Positions 27,601-36,484 of a DNA stretch of 64,000 bases are shown here, one piece after another. Position numbers and translations under genes: made by a program. Each line of letters starts with the position of its first letter. The first letter of the stretch is position 1. Source of the stretch: Bacteroidaceae bacterium. Lineage in GTDB: Bacteria; Bacteroidota; Bacteroidia; Bacteroidales; Bacteroidaceae. The notes below the pieces were generated by a model, which saw nothing but the letters and a program-made list of their open reading frames with translations, was not told where the DNA came from and ran no database searches. The stretch spans positions 1 through 64,000 of the forward strand of contig JAFUVE010000090.1 of assembly GCA_017483765.1 (NCBI GenBank), in the 5' to 3' direction.

Positions 27601-28604
27601 TTGATGGTGTAGTTGTTTTTGATGGGCTCTACCTTGATGCCATACACGTTGAAACCGCTGTTGGTGCTGTAAACATACACGTCAGCATCTTCTGTGCCAG
27701 TGTATTCATACTCCACCTTGTCGATAGCGTTTCCATCGTTAGTGAGAGACGCCTTGTTCAAACCGAATTGAACGAAGTCGATGTTCAGAGTACGCTCCGT
27801 GTCGGCTTTTCCAGACATACCATAAATAGTGATGCAGGTGCTGGGAGCAACTCTGAAGCGGATATAGCGTCCGTCGGGAGCACCAGAACCTCCTGTCTTC
27901 AGGCGCTGGGTGAAGTTGATGTCGTCGATGGACTTTTCATTTCCGTCGATGCTGAATTTCTTGCTGCTTGTGCCGTACAGCTCCAGACCGTCAACAATGG
28001 TTGGCTCTGTGATATCGCCGGCAGTGAAGTCAGCAAAATTCCAGAATTTGTCATCAACAGCCGTGAGGTTCTCTACTGTTGGAGCAGTGTATTCACCTGC
28101 ACCATAGACAGCGACCTGTGAAAGCTGCGTCATGCCGTTGCTTGTGGTCTGTGCATTGACGATTGTCAGGCGGTAGCTGTTGCCAGTTGCGCCGCTGACC
28201 TTGGCGTCTACCTCGCCATTCTTCCATTGGTCGTAGATGTCGACAGTGGAAACGACTTCGTCGCCGTTGAGAACGTCAACCTTAGCGGAAGTCACGAAGC
28301 CGGTGAAATCTACGGTGAATACAATGTCGCTCACGGCCACGTCATAGGCCGGTGTCGTAATGGTTGAAGTGGTCTCGCCGTTCTTGCTGCCAGACTTGAT
28401 GAAGGCCCAGCCGTTATTGTTGTTGTTGAAGCCAAACAACGTCCATGTCTTGCCGTTCGTCTCGGCGGTCCATTCTGCCGTATAGCTGCCGATCGGTGTG
28501 GCTTTTTCGCCAGGGAATGTCAGAACATCCACAGGAGCCGCAAAGGCACTTGAGCAGCAGAACAGTGCAACAACCAGCATTAAAAAAGAATAAACTTTCT
28601 TCAT
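24612..28604 (-). CDS. Secreted multidomain protein with internal dockerin and cohesin-like C terminus
   Basis: This 1330-residue secreted protein has a signal peptide ending near SAFAA. Visible parts: an N-terminal beta-sandwich (about 25-160); a second sandwich (about 185-330); an InlB-type B-repeat (ATVTVTVTPAEGYELD, about 345-410); two related blocks of about 130 residues; the block nearly identical to the neighbouring giant protein (about 705-900); a FIVAR-like coiled-coil; a dockerin-like pair (about 1105-1165, GDVNKDKKISIVDATMTVE and ADYDESQEIDVVDAALILR); a cohesin-like sandwich (about 1175-1275); and a tail YTLGGVKVN...KVLVK. Having both a dockerin and a cohesin in one chain would let it link partners. 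No enzyme domain is recognised. It is the first gene of the pair and has a long leader. Confidence 0.7.
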   Translation of the reverse strand: MKKVYSFLMLVVALFCCSSAFAAPVDVLTFPGEKATPIGSYTAEWTAETNGKTWTLFGFNNNNNGWAFIKSGSKNGETTSTITTPAYDVAVSDIVFTVDFTGFVTSAKVDVLNGDEVVSTVDIYDQWKNGEVDAKVSGATGNSYRLTIVNAQTTSNGMTQLSQVAVYGAGEYTAPTVENLTAVDDKFWNFADFTAGDITEPTIVDGLELYGTSSKKFSIDGNEKSIDDINFTQRLKTGGSGAPDGRYIRFRVAPSTCITIYGMSGKADTERTLNIDFVQFGLNKASLTNDGNAIDKVEYEYTGTEDADVYVYSTNSGFNVYGIKVEPIKNNYTINVSTAENGTVETDVTEAEEGATVTVTVTPAEGYELDAINVTYLDEAGEQTVEVSADNTFVMPASDVYVGATFKAERVKNEPGEFEDTPLTKDLYKTWDGFDDYAKPTDAAPAWDEYTFGTEVEGGAVIYGNGSVYNTTYADITGATVMRITGTPGLTVRLMMNRQEDNSLTEVQPIIGEDGKVEVDLSPYPYVHLNAIKIQWGNTGAVESIILNPSDAEEKVKNEPGEFADTPLTKDLFKSWDGFDDYAKPTSATPAWDEYTYGTEVGQGSVIYGNGSVLNSTYADITGASIIRFTGTPGLPLRVMMNRQADNSLTERRTEIGEDGQVDLDISDLPYVHVNAIKVAWGDIVGAVESIILNPSEDEEEISGENWTFDENPDDVITVTTQGYQRNIPEGSDQITGLQPVTGWTPGEQDQSDPGFSAGIFKYGSENLLNNKVAAPAAAPEGSESPSALGLSAVWGGIAQYTQPITLQPGSYKYVYVLYNGANTGAVTKNLFGFIAEDGTEYLSDKTTFPVGEWDGGEVSFTLEEETTGKLSVGFIGGGGSGNAPHLFVDFIDLEKIDEADVARDALEKAIETATASNNYVIGDNVFQYPESAIQPLTDAISAAQTVYDNEEATAEEINAATETLNNFVASFNPAYNEPVEGQAYTITQVASGLEMLLDGGVKISENGSDIYFVKQEGGYAITANNTEYANYTGANTWSMGLTADAYGWTFTALADGNYLISGKNGYVATDNATEGSAAYGNKAKDNANGVWGIAVAEAEEFLLGDVNKDKKISIVDATMTVEFALEKATPTAYQQKAADYDESQEIDVVDAALILRAVMNFDYDAAGTKAREFVSNDYLVVNGNSIALENNDTYVAFQMDITVDGEFNGAELSARAADHHIAYNQIGENKYRVIVLSNSNSAFSGNAGELINLNVNGTYELSNIRFVDSEIRPVYIGVDNTATGINSVRALEAGAEGIYTLGGVKVNTLQKGVNIVRKADGTTVKVLVK

Positions 28605-28954
28605 AAAACTGTGTTTTTTGTTAGTAAAAAGGTTTCCGCGTCTTCGGCCTGTCTGCGCGAATTTGTTTTTCTCGTGGTTTTCGGTTCGCAGAAAGGAGTT
28701 GTGTGGTTATTCAGGATTCAGCCTTTTTGCGAAGATGCCTCTCAGTTATTAAAAGCGACATCTGTCGGTTTTGCTCCTTGTATGCGAATGGATTTTGTGC
28801 CGCGGTGCAAGCCGTTTAAGGATTCCAGTCTTAGTGGTAACCCCACCGGGGCGGTTGTGCATTCAAATCTTTCCTTAATTAGTTAGAGGTTATTAAGCGT
28901 TTTTTTAGGATGGTTAATAATTTATTTTTTCTTTTCTCTGATATTTCAAAAATA
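28605..28954 (-). promoter_or_regulatory. Candidate promoter and about 335-nt leader of the dockerin/cohesin operon
   Basis: Read on the minus strand, a TATTTTTG box occupies 28954-28947, so transcription could start near 28940. A -33 TTTG occurs 13 bp upstream, which is short for the consensus. The leader from there to the start codon at 28604 is visibly richer in GC than its flanks over 28640-28860 and holds a CCCC-ACC-GGGG hairpin (28841-28851). It has no convincing ORF. It could be a structured regulatory leader; I do not recognise a known riboswitch. Confidence 0.4.
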
Positions 28955-29143
28955 TTGCGTAAAATTACAAAAAATTATTGAAAGAAACAAAAAAATGCGG
29001 AAATATCCGCATTTTTTGTGAAAAAGGAAGAAAAAAGACGAGAATGCATCGGCCTGAGCATCGGAGAACTCGGAATAATCAGAGTAATCAGAGTAATCAG
29101 AGTAATCGGAGTAATCGGAGGGCTCTGAGGACTCTGATATCTC
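28955..29143. repeat. Intergenic gap with 9-bp-periodic array
   Basis: After an AT-rich stretch with a small CCGCATTTTTTGTG hairpin, 29061-29138 contains nonamers ATCAGAGTA (three times), ATCGGAGTA and ATCGGAGGG, in phase and ending just before the dnaE stop codon. Confidence 0.7.
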
Positions 29144-32100
29144 TTAGTTGATCGAAAACTCAAATTCGTCTGCGTGGTCGTTGAGGAAATTCACCATCTC
29201 CTTGCCCACCCTCACGTGGTATTTGCGGGAGAGCATATTGACATGCAGGTTGTTGATTCCACGGATGTTGAAGTAGAGTTCCGACTTTCCGGGTGTCTGC
29301 ACCAATATGTCTGCCAGCTCTTCCACAAGCATGTCGTTGATGTGGTCGAGGGGGATGTTGATGGTGAGTTTCTGTACTGCCGTCTCCTTGACGTCGTTAA
29401 GCAGGTCGACAGAGAGTATCTGGATGTCGTATTCGGTCTCCTTGAATCGTCTTGGCACGTATTTAGCCCTGACGAAAAGAGGTGTTCCGACGATGAACAG
29501 ATGATGTACCTCCAGCCACGATTTTCCGAAGAGTGCGATTTCTCCCGCTCCTTCGAAGTCCTCCATCGTGACGATGCCGTATGGGTTTCCATTCTTGGTC
29601 TGACCCTGTCGGAGGTTGGTCACGATGCCACCGAAGGTAAATTCCTGCATCTTCGACAGGCGCTCTTTATCAGCCAGTTCCGACATGTGAGCCGTGCATA
29701 CGTGGTTGAGTATGATGCTGTATTCGTCAAGTGGATGTGCAGAGAGGTATATGCCCACGTAATCACGCTCTTTGTCCAGTCGCTCCATGTCGCTCCAACG
29801 CTGGAAGTCGGTTGGCGGCTGTGGGTGCACCACCTCCACGGCGATGCCCATGTCGCCGAACAGTGAGTTGGTCGTCTGCTGCTTGTCGCTTTGGAATTTT
29901 GCACCGTAGCGCATCAGCGCGTCGAGGAATGTGTCGCCTTGAGGTGTCTTGCTGAAGTAGGCATCGCGTGGTATTCCGAAGCGGTCGAACGCGCCGGCGA
30001 GAATCATGCTCTCAATGGACTTGCGGTTGCACGCGTTGAGGTTCACACGCTCGAAGAAGTCGTACACGGTGGTGTAGGCACCGTTTTTCTTGCGTTCGTC
30101 GACGAGTGCCTTCACAGCTCCTTCGCCCACGCCCTTCACGGCTACAAGTCCGAAACGGATATCGCCCTTGCTGTTCACGGAGAATTTCTGGTTGCTCTCG
30201 TTCACGTCGGGTCCATAGGTGTCGACACCCATGGACTTGGACTCGTCCATCAGCTTACGGATCTCACTGATATTGGCATAGTTGCGTGTCATCACGCCAG
30301 CCATATACTGCGCAGGGAAGTTGGCTTTCAGGAACGCCGTCTGGTATGCCACCCACGAATAGCATGTGGCGTGGCTCTTGTTGAAGGCATAAGACGCGAA
30401 CTTCTCCCAGTCAGCCCAGATTTTCTCAAGAGTCTTCGGGTCGTGTCCGTTGGCCTGTCCTCCGTTGATGAACTTAGGCTTCAGCTCATCCAGCTTGTCT
30501 TTCAGCTTCTTTCCCATGGCCTTACGCAGCGTGTCGCTCTCACCACGGGTAAAGTTGGCAAGCAGTCGGGAGAGGAGCATGACCTGCTCTTGGTAGACTG
30601 TGATACCATAGGTGTCCTTCAGGTACTTCTCCATGATGGGGATGTCGTACTCGATGGGCTTACGGCCGAGTTTACGGTCGATGAAGTCAGGGATATAGTC
30701 CATAGGTCCCGGCCGGTAGAGGGCGTTCATGGCGATGAGGTCCTCAAACACATGGGGTTGCAGCTCACGCAGGTATTTCTGCATGCCTGTAGACTCAAAC
30801 TGGAAGGTACCGATTGTGCGTCCGTCGCAGTAGAGCTGGTATGTGGCCTTGTCGTCGATGGGTATGTTGTCGATATTGATTTCCACACCCATGCTGTCGC
30901 GCACGTTCTCCACGGCTTCCTTCAGTATGGACAGGGTCTTCAGTCCCAGGAAGTCCATCTTGATCAGTCCTGTCTCCTCAATCACGTGGCCGTCGTATTG
31001 CGTGCAGCGCACCTTCTCTTTCGTCTCCTTGTCGTCGGCGGTCGACACGGGCACCCAGTCGCTGATGTCGTCTCGGCAGATGATGGTACCGCAAGCATGC
31101 ACACCGGTGTTGCGCACGTTGCCTTCCAGCATCTGGGCATAGGCGATGGTGGTGCGCAGGTTCTCGTCGGGAGAGGTAGCCGCGTCCCTCACTTCTGGCA
31201 CGCAGGCTATGACGTTCTTCAGGTTCATCTTCATGCCGTCTGGCAGACGGTCTGGTATGGCCTTGCACAGGTCGTTCGACACTTTGAGGTCCAGCTTCCG
31301 CACACGTGCCACATCCTTGATAGCCAATTTTGTTGCCATACTTCCGTAGGTGATGATATGGGCCACTTTCTCGGCCCCGTATTTGTCGGTCACCCACTGC
31401 AGCACCTTACCTCGTCCGTCGTCGTCGAAGTCCACGTCGATATCCGGGAGGGAGATACGGTCCGGGTTGAGGAATCGCTCGAACAGCAGGTCGTACTTGA
31501 TGGGGTCCACCATCGTGATGCCCAGGCAGTATGCCACGGTGGAGCCTGCTGCTGACCCTCGGCCTGGTCCGACCCACACGCCGAGCTCATTCCTCGCCGC
31601 GTTGATATAGTCGGATACGACGAGGAAGTAGCCCGGGAAGCCCATGGTCTTCATGATATGCAGCTCGAACTTGATCTGTTCTGCCACGTGTTCTGGAAGC
31701 GGGTCTCCATACAGTCGCTTTGCGCCGTCGTAGGCCAGTTTTGCCAAGTAGTCTGCCTCGAACTTGATGCGGTAGAGCTTGTTGTATCCGCCAAGTCGTT
31801 TGATTTTCTTCTCACCGTCCTCGCGGCTCATCACCACATTGCCGTTCTCGTCCTGTGTGAACTCGTTGTACAGGTCCTCCTCGGTCAGACGTTGCCTGTA
31901 TTCCTCCTCCGAGCCGAACTCCGCCGGTATGGGGAAGTTAGGCATGATAGGGTCGTGGTCGATGCTGTAGGTCTCAATCTTGCTCAACACCTCGCACGTG
32001 TTTTCCATGGCCTCAGGGATGTCGGAGAACACGTCGTACATCTCCGCACGGGTCTTGAACCACTCCTGCTTGGAGTAGAGCATACGGTTGGGGTCGTCGA

Positions 32101-32848
32101 GGTCGCGACCGGTCGACAGGCAGATGAGGTGGTCGTGCGCCTCGGCGTTCTCTTCGTCCACGAAATGTACGTCGTTCGTGCAGACCAACTTGATATTGTG
32201 TTTCCGTGCCAGCTCTATCAGTCCTTTGTTGCAGATTTGCTGCAGTGGGAAGGTCTCGCGGTTGGCTCGCTGGTTAGGGTTTTTCACTTCGTGGCGCTGT
32301 AGCTCAAGATAGAAATCGTCGCCGAAGAGGTTCTTGAACCATAGCGTGGCTTCCTCTGCTTTCTGCATGTCGCCCTTGCGAATGGCGTCTGGGATCTCGC
32401 CTGCGATACATGCTGAGCAGGCAATCAAGCCCTCATGGTATTTCTCCAGCTCTGCATGGTCGGTTCGTGGACGCATATAGAATCCGTCGGTCCATGCGTG
32501 GCTCACGAGTTTCACGAGGTTGTGGTAGCCTTTCTCGTTCTTAGCCAGCAGTATGAGGTGCCATCCTCCTGTGTCCAGTTTTCCTTCTTTCTTGTCCATC
32601 GACCGTCGGGCGCAGTACATCTCGCAGCCGAAGATGGGCGTAAAGTCCACATCGGGGTTCTTCTTCTTGAGTTTCTTCACGTAGTTGAAATACTCCTTGA
32701 TTCCGAACATATTGCCATGGTCAGTGATGGCCATGCCTTTCATCCCATCGGCTATAGCTTTGTCTACCAGCTTGTCTATCTTCGACTGTCCGTCGAGAAT
32801 CGAATATTGCGTATGTACATGCAAATGTACAAATTGCGGCTTTTCCAT
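29144..32848 (-). CDS. dnaE: DNA polymerase III alpha subunit
   Basis: This is the replicative polymerase subunit, 1234 residues, a normal length for Bacteroidota DnaE. The PHP domain starts at once (FVHLHVHTQYSILDG). The catalytic aspartates lie in SLPDIDVDFDDDGRG at about residue 465, and the third in the palm is preceded by the FQFESTGMQKYLREL and NALYRPGPMDYIP blocks. The fingers motif YQEQVMLLSRLLANF is present. A helix-hairpin-helix (VAVKGVGEGAVKAL, about residue 900) and an OB-fold (FGGIVTNLRQGQTKNG, about residue 1080) follow. It is a core housekeeping gene and a good marker for placing the strain. A 7-bp repeat array precedes its start. Confidence 0.98.
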   Translation of the reverse strand: MEKPQFVHLHVHTQYSILDGQSKIDKLVDKAIADGMKGMAITDHGNMFGIKEYFNYVKKLKKKNPDVDFTPIFGCEMYCARRSMDKKEGKLDTGGWHLILLAKNEKGYHNLVKLVSHAWTDGFYMRPRTDHAELEKYHEGLIACSACIAGEIPDAIRKGDMQKAEEATLWFKNLFGDDFYLELQRHEVKNPNQRANRETFPLQQICNKGLIELARKHNIKLVCTNDVHFVDEENAEAHDHLICLSTGRDLDDPNRMLYSKQEWFKTRAEMYDVFSDIPEAMENTCEVLSKIETYSIDHDPIMPNFPIPAEFGSEEEYRQRLTEEDLYNEFTQDENGNVVMSREDGEKKIKRLGGYNKLYRIKFEADYLAKLAYDGAKRLYGDPLPEHVAEQIKFELHIMKTMGFPGYFLVVSDYINAARNELGVWVGPGRGSAAGSTVAYCLGITMVDPIKYDLLFERFLNPDRISLPDIDVDFDDDGRGKVLQWVTDKYGAEKVAHIITYGSMATKLAIKDVARVRKLDLKVSNDLCKAIPDRLPDGMKMNLKNVIACVPEVRDAATSPDENLRTTIAYAQMLEGNVRNTGVHACGTIICRDDISDWVPVSTADDKETKEKVRCTQYDGHVIEETGLIKMDFLGLKTLSILKEAVENVRDSMGVEINIDNIPIDDKATYQLYCDGRTIGTFQFESTGMQKYLRELQPHVFEDLIAMNALYRPGPMDYIPDFIDRKLGRKPIEYDIPIMEKYLKDTYGITVYQEQVMLLSRLLANFTRGESDTLRKAMGKKLKDKLDELKPKFINGGQANGHDPKTLEKIWADWEKFASYAFNKSHATCYSWVAYQTAFLKANFPAQYMAGVMTRNYANISEIRKLMDESKSMGVDTYGPDVNESNQKFSVNSKGDIRFGLVAVKGVGEGAVKALVDERKKNGAYTTVYDFFERVNLNACNRKSIESMILAGAFDRFGIPRDAYFSKTPQGDTFLDALMRYGAKFQSDKQQTTNSLFGDMGIAVEVVHPQPPTDFQRWSDMERLDKERDYVGIYLSAHPLDEYSIILNHVCTAHMSELADKERLSKMQEFTFGGIVTNLRQGQTKNGNPYGIVTMEDFEGAGEIALFGKSWLEVHHLFIVGTPLFVRAKYVPRRFKETEYDIQILSVDLLNDVKETAVQKLTINIPLDHINDMLVEELADILVQTPGKSELYFNIRGINNLHVNMLSRKYHVRVGKEMVNFLNDHADEFEFSIN

Positions 32849-32854
32849 AATTAT

Positions 32855-32885
32855 AATGAAGAATGAAGAATGAAGAATGAAGAAT
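32855..32885. repeat. 7-bp-periodic array upstream of dnaE
   Basis: AATGAAG is repeated four times in tandem directly upstream of the dnaE start codon. Confidence 0.85.
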
Positions 32886-32929
32886 CATTTTCCTGTACTA
32901 CCTTTTCAATGACCCAAAACATGTTCATT

Positions 32930-33406
32930 CTATAAATTATTATTTCTTTTTGTAGTGTTAATTGAAGAGATAAGCAGAGCGATTAGCTCATCACAGTCTT
33001 TTTGCATACTTTCATATCCTGCATTATTTAAGCATTCAGCTTCATATAATAATTCCAACCACCCCTCAGTTTCATTTGCTTCTTTTAAGGCAATTGATAA
33101 TTTATTTACGAAATCCGCAGGGCTTTGCGCAAATTCCGACTCTCTCACATTTGCATTAATTGATGTACCTGATTTTAGTAACTGAGAATGTAATGGGCGT
33201 AGAGCATAGTCACTACTCAAAGACCTTACAAGTTTAATTATACGCACGCCAAAATGTTTACTTTTTTGGTGTAATATAGAGTTATGCCTTCTTTGATTCA
33301 TATTTTTTATTAAATCAACTTCAAAATCTATTCTTGAGCTCATTATTGTTTGATTGCGACTAAACTGACTCATGTCAAAATACTTTTCCGAATATATTTT
33401 ATTCAT
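32930..33406 (-). CDS. Four-helix-bundle (S23-type) protein
   Basis: This 158-residue protein belongs to the family first found in intervening sequences of 23S rRNA genes (S23/IVS). Matches include KLVRSLSSDYALRPLHSQLL, SGTSINANVRESEFAQSP, a run of helices FVNKLSIALKEANETEGWLE, and LLYEAECL. Free-standing members are common in Bacteroidota; their role is unknown. Usual members are about 115-125 residues, and this one has about 40 extra N-terminal residues (MNKIYSEKYFDMSQFSR...). A start at the internal Met22 or Met36 would restore a more usual length. No rRNA gene is nearby. It sits 82 bp from dnaE and 10 bp from the next gene. Confidence 0.75.
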   Translation of the reverse strand: MNKIYSEKYFDMSQFSRNQTIMSSRIDFEVDLIKNMNQRRHNSILHQKSKHFGVRIIKLVRSLSSDYALRPLHSQLLKSGTSINANVRESEFAQSPADFVNKLSIALKEANETEGWLELLYEAECLNNAGYESMQKDCDELIALLISSINTTKRNNNL

Positions 33407-33415
33407 TATATTCCT

Positions 33416-36130
33416 CTATTCACTTACCAGAGGCTTTCCTTCTTGGTCGATACCTTCCGCAGAGTAATAAATATGCTTGCAGGATGAGTTGTTGAAAAAT
33501 TCAACGACGGCGTTTCCGTTGGCATCAGTTCTGAGGTCGGGTTTCCAGAACAGGGTGCGTCGGAAGTCCTCCATCGGAGGGAGGTTGGTGTAGTCTTCCA
33601 TCTGGAAGGTGGTGGGCTTGTTGAAACCTTGGAAGTGAGTACGTCTGATACCTTTTTCCTTGTTATAGAAGCGTTTGTGTACGTATAGATAGACTGTGAT
33701 GGGGTGCATCGAAGCCAGTTCGTTGGCACGGATGTAGTTGGTGTATGCGTCGTCGTCCTCGGAGACGTACACGCTCTTCACCTCGTCGATGAAGTCGGGC
33801 ATACGCTCTGCACCACTCGTGTTGCCGGTCCAGTTGACGGTATATGTGTTGGCCGTGTACTGCGATATGGTGACGTACTGGTTGTTCACAATCCAGAGGA
33901 TCGGCCGGTTCTTGTATCGCAGGCCTCCTTTGTAAATCACGTAGCGGTAGTCGTCGGTCACGTCGCCGTCCACGGGTACAATCTCGCCGTTCGTCTGTGT
34001 GCTGACCACGTCGCCTTCCTCGTCGATCGTGGTCACCTGATACATTTCTCTCAGTTCGTCGTCGCCGGTGAAGAATGCGTTTTTCTCTTTGAGCCACTGG
34101 TAGATGGTGGGCAGCGGCTCGCCCTTGTCCTGTATCTGGTCTGTGGCCTCGTCGATATTGTAGTAGACGGTTGACTTTCTGGCTCCTGTGTTCTCGTCAA
34201 ACCACGGTGAGTTGGACGAGTCCGTGAAATAGCGCTTCTTGATTTTCACGGTGGGAATGACGTAGACGCCGTTACGCTTTGCCAGGGTGTTGTCTTTCTC
34301 TGCGTTGGCAGCCTCTTCCTTGGCTTTGACGAAAGGTTCTGGCAGCGGAACCGGCTCGGTCTCGTAGGGTGAGAGGTAGCGGGGCTCCGGCGAGAAATGG
34401 CGGTCGATGGCCACAGTATAGGCAGCGTTCTTGTCGTTGTACTTCGTCTGCATCTGCATCTCCCACTCTCCCTCCAGGTCAGGCATCTTGAAGGCATAGC
34501 CTCCAACGCTGTCGGTCACCGCCTCACCCGTATAATGCTCTCCTGTGGCGTTCTCGCCAGTGGTGTTGAAGAGGAACACACGCAGGTCGACGCCGTTCAC
34601 GGGGTGCTTCTTTCGCCATTTGTTCATGTCGGGTTTCAGCTGGCCGTGTATGTAGAGCTGGTTCTCGATTGGCTGGAACTTGCCGGGGAACCCATCGATG
34701 TCCTTCCATTTCTTAGCTCCGGTATAGAGATGCCAGTCGTAGCGTCTCCACCCCTGCACCATCATCAGGAGGTCGGATGCCTGACGGTGCTGGCGGTCGT
34801 CGACCTCGAAATAGTAGTCGGGGTTGGCGATATATCCTTTCACGTCGCTGCTGAGCAGCATCCACGTCATCGCATTGCCCGTCTTTCCGTCGGTCAGCGT
34901 TGCGGCATCCATGGCGGAGAACGAGAGTTCGGCGTTTGGTGCAGACTTCACTTCCACACGTACTTTCCCGCACGGACGCAGCTCCGTGGTCGTGGTGGTG
35001 AGGTGTATGCTGTCGTTGTCGGACTTCATGGGGCAGACGAAAAAGAGTCGCTCGCCAAGAATCTGTCCCTGTGCGTTGAACACGGTGAGCTGGTTCACCC
35101 CTGCCGGCAACTGCTGGCGGTCGAATTCCAATTCCACGAGTGGCTCGGCACTTAGCGTGTCGTAGGACACGACATTGCCTCGGTTCATCAGCGTATAACC
35201 CAGTAGCTGTCCCTCCAGACCGTCGGACGAGCGTATGCCTGCGGTGATGTTGTCGTCGAGCGTGTTCACACTGAGCACACATCCGTCGGCCTTGGCCTCA
35301 GGCAGTTTGAAATCCTGACGCTTACCTTCTGCCGTGGTCAGGACGAACTTATAGGTTCCGATAGATGGTGTGAGCTCAAACAAGCCGAGTCCGTCGGAGT
35401 TGGAGCTTACGGTGCATACGTCGTTGCCCTGTGGATCGGTCACGATGCCCATCACCTCGGCGAATCGTCCGTCTTCGTCGAGGACACGGAATGCCACCTT
35501 GCTTGTGAGACCAACGACGAGGTCCCCGCCTTCGGGATAGAATCCCACCTTATATGAGTTAGACGAACGCTTCTTTCCGGGCACATATCCTGCGTCCAGC
35601 TTCGCCCTTCCGTCGGGAAGTCGGTGGATATAGCTGAGTTCGTCGATCTGTGGCTTCATGTAGTCGCCCTCCACTTTCGGCTTTCGGTAGACAGGGAACA
35701 CACGTGAGAAACCGACGTCGTTTCCCCAGTTGCGCATATATCGGGTGTAGGCACGCACTTCGTAAAAGCCGGTGCCGAACACGCTGTCGAGCGGAAGGTC
35801 GCCATACCCTACCCCGTTCTCCATCTTCACCTTGTGCGTCTGAACTACGTCGCCGCTCGGATTGAGCAGCTCCACATACAGCACCTTGCTTATATTCGAA
35901 GGTGCACCAGTGTCCGTCCGTATGGAATAGGCCTTGAAGAAGATACGCTCACCTTTGAAATAGCCGGTGTTGTCGAAATGTAGATATACTTTCTCTTGAG
36001 GATTGAGTTTGTTGAACAGCAGACCGTGCTTGATCAAGTTCACCACGTGTTCCAATTCATTCTGTGCGGAGACAGCGGCTGGGAGCCATGCGAACAGTCC
36101 CAGCAATAACAGCATTTGTATTCTTTTCAT
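33416..36130 (-). CDS. Large surface protein with MG2 (macroglobulin-like) domain
   Basis: This is a 904-residue exported protein from the start chosen here. A longer in-frame ORF reaches 36334, but its first 68 residues lack a sensible signal sequence and run through the likely promoter box at 36189-36196. The chosen start gives MKRIQMLLLLGLFAWLPAAVSAQ, a clear signal peptide. The first domain (LNPQEKVYLHFDNTGYFKGE, about 30-130) is an MG2 domain as in alpha-2-macroglobulins. A carboxypeptidase-regulatory-like sandwich follows, and the C terminus has NGNAVVEFFNNSSCKHIYYS. There is no thioester motif. Such proteins are common in Bacteroidales and are often called TonB-receptor-associated; the function is not known. 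Confidence 0.72.
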   Translation of the reverse strand: MKRIQMLLLLGLFAWLPAAVSAQNELEHVVNLIKHGLLFNKLNPQEKVYLHFDNTGYFKGERIFFKAYSIRTDTGAPSNISKVLYVELLNPSGDVVQTHKVKMENGVGYGDLPLDSVFGTGFYEVRAYTRYMRNWGNDVGFSRVFPVYRKPKVEGDYMKPQIDELSYIHRLPDGRAKLDAGYVPGKKRSSNSYKVGFYPEGGDLVVGLTSKVAFRVLDEDGRFAEVMGIVTDPQGNDVCTVSSNSDGLGLFELTPSIGTYKFVLTTAEGKRQDFKLPEAKADGCVLSVNTLDDNITAGIRSSDGLEGQLLGYTLMNRGNVVSYDTLSAEPLVELEFDRQQLPAGVNQLTVFNAQGQILGERLFFVCPMKSDNDSIHLTTTTTELRPCGKVRVEVKSAPNAELSFSAMDAATLTDGKTGNAMTWMLLSSDVKGYIANPDYYFEVDDRQHRQASDLLMMVQGWRRYDWHLYTGAKKWKDIDGFPGKFQPIENQLYIHGQLKPDMNKWRKKHPVNGVDLRVFLFNTTGENATGEHYTGEAVTDSVGGYAFKMPDLEGEWEMQMQTKYNDKNAAYTVAIDRHFSPEPRYLSPYETEPVPLPEPFVKAKEEAANAEKDNTLAKRNGVYVIPTVKIKKRYFTDSSNSPWFDENTGARKSTVYYNIDEATDQIQDKGEPLPTIYQWLKEKNAFFTGDDELREMYQVTTIDEEGDVVSTQTNGEIVPVDGDVTDDYRYVIYKGGLRYKNRPILWIVNNQYVTISQYTANTYTVNWTGNTSGAERMPDFIDEVKSVYVSEDDDAYTNYIRANELASMHPITVYLYVHKRFYNKEKGIRRTHFQGFNKPTTFQMEDYTNLPPMEDFRRTLFWKPDLRTDANGNAVVEFFNNSSCKHIYYSAEGIDQEGKPLVSE

Positions 36131-36188
36131 TTTCTGTGTCTTAAGGAATATATCCATAAATTTCATCGCCCGATAATATTCCAAGATG

Positions 36189-36196
36189 CAAAAATA
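36189..36196 (-). promoter_or_regulatory. Likely -7 box of the MG2-protein gene
   Basis: TATTTTTG followed by C on the minus strand, about 60 nt upstream of the chosen start codon. A clear -33 box is missing. Confidence 0.45.
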
Positions 36197-36329
36197 CGAA
36201 AAAAAACGAAGAATGAAAAACGAAAAACAAAGAAATTTACATAATGAGAAATATTTTTGGGGACGGATGTCCTCAGCTTTCTCCACCCCCATATCCCCCG
36301 AACTCCGAGTATTTGTTAGAAAAGAAAAA

Positions 36330-36363
36330 ACCAAACATCAGATATTCTGACATTTGGCTTTTT
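36330..36363 (-). terminator. Ancestral terminator of tRNA-Phe, now separated by the element
   Basis: CCAAACATCAGA/TCTGACATTTGG (two mismatches) gives, on the minus strand, a hairpin followed by TTTTTT. It lies immediately beyond the left copy of the 16-bp att repeat, so before integration it would have ended the tRNA-Phe transcript. Confidence 0.65.
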
Positions 36364-36364
36364 T

Positions 36365-36380
36365 ATTGTGGTGCCACCAG
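36365..36380. repeat. attL core
   Basis: A 16-bp direct repeat identical to 43709-43724. It reproduces the 3' terminal 12 nt of tRNA-Phe plus 4 nt beyond. Confidence 0.88.
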
Positions 36381-36484
36381 CACCATAATTTTTAATTTTA
36401 CTTACTTTTGCTTAATTTGCAATTTTACTAACTATCTGATTTTCAATTATAGTTAGAAAAGTAAGATTAAGTAAAATTAACGGC

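Noticed and set aside
29891..31555. Open frame of 554 codons on the plus strand within dnaE
   Set aside because: It lies antisense to an unmistakable dnaE and arises from its codon bias; it has no promoter and no recognisable protein pattern.
36131..36334. Longer start of the MG2 protein at 36334
   Set aside because: The extension crosses the likely promoter box and puts an odd stretch before a clear signal peptide.
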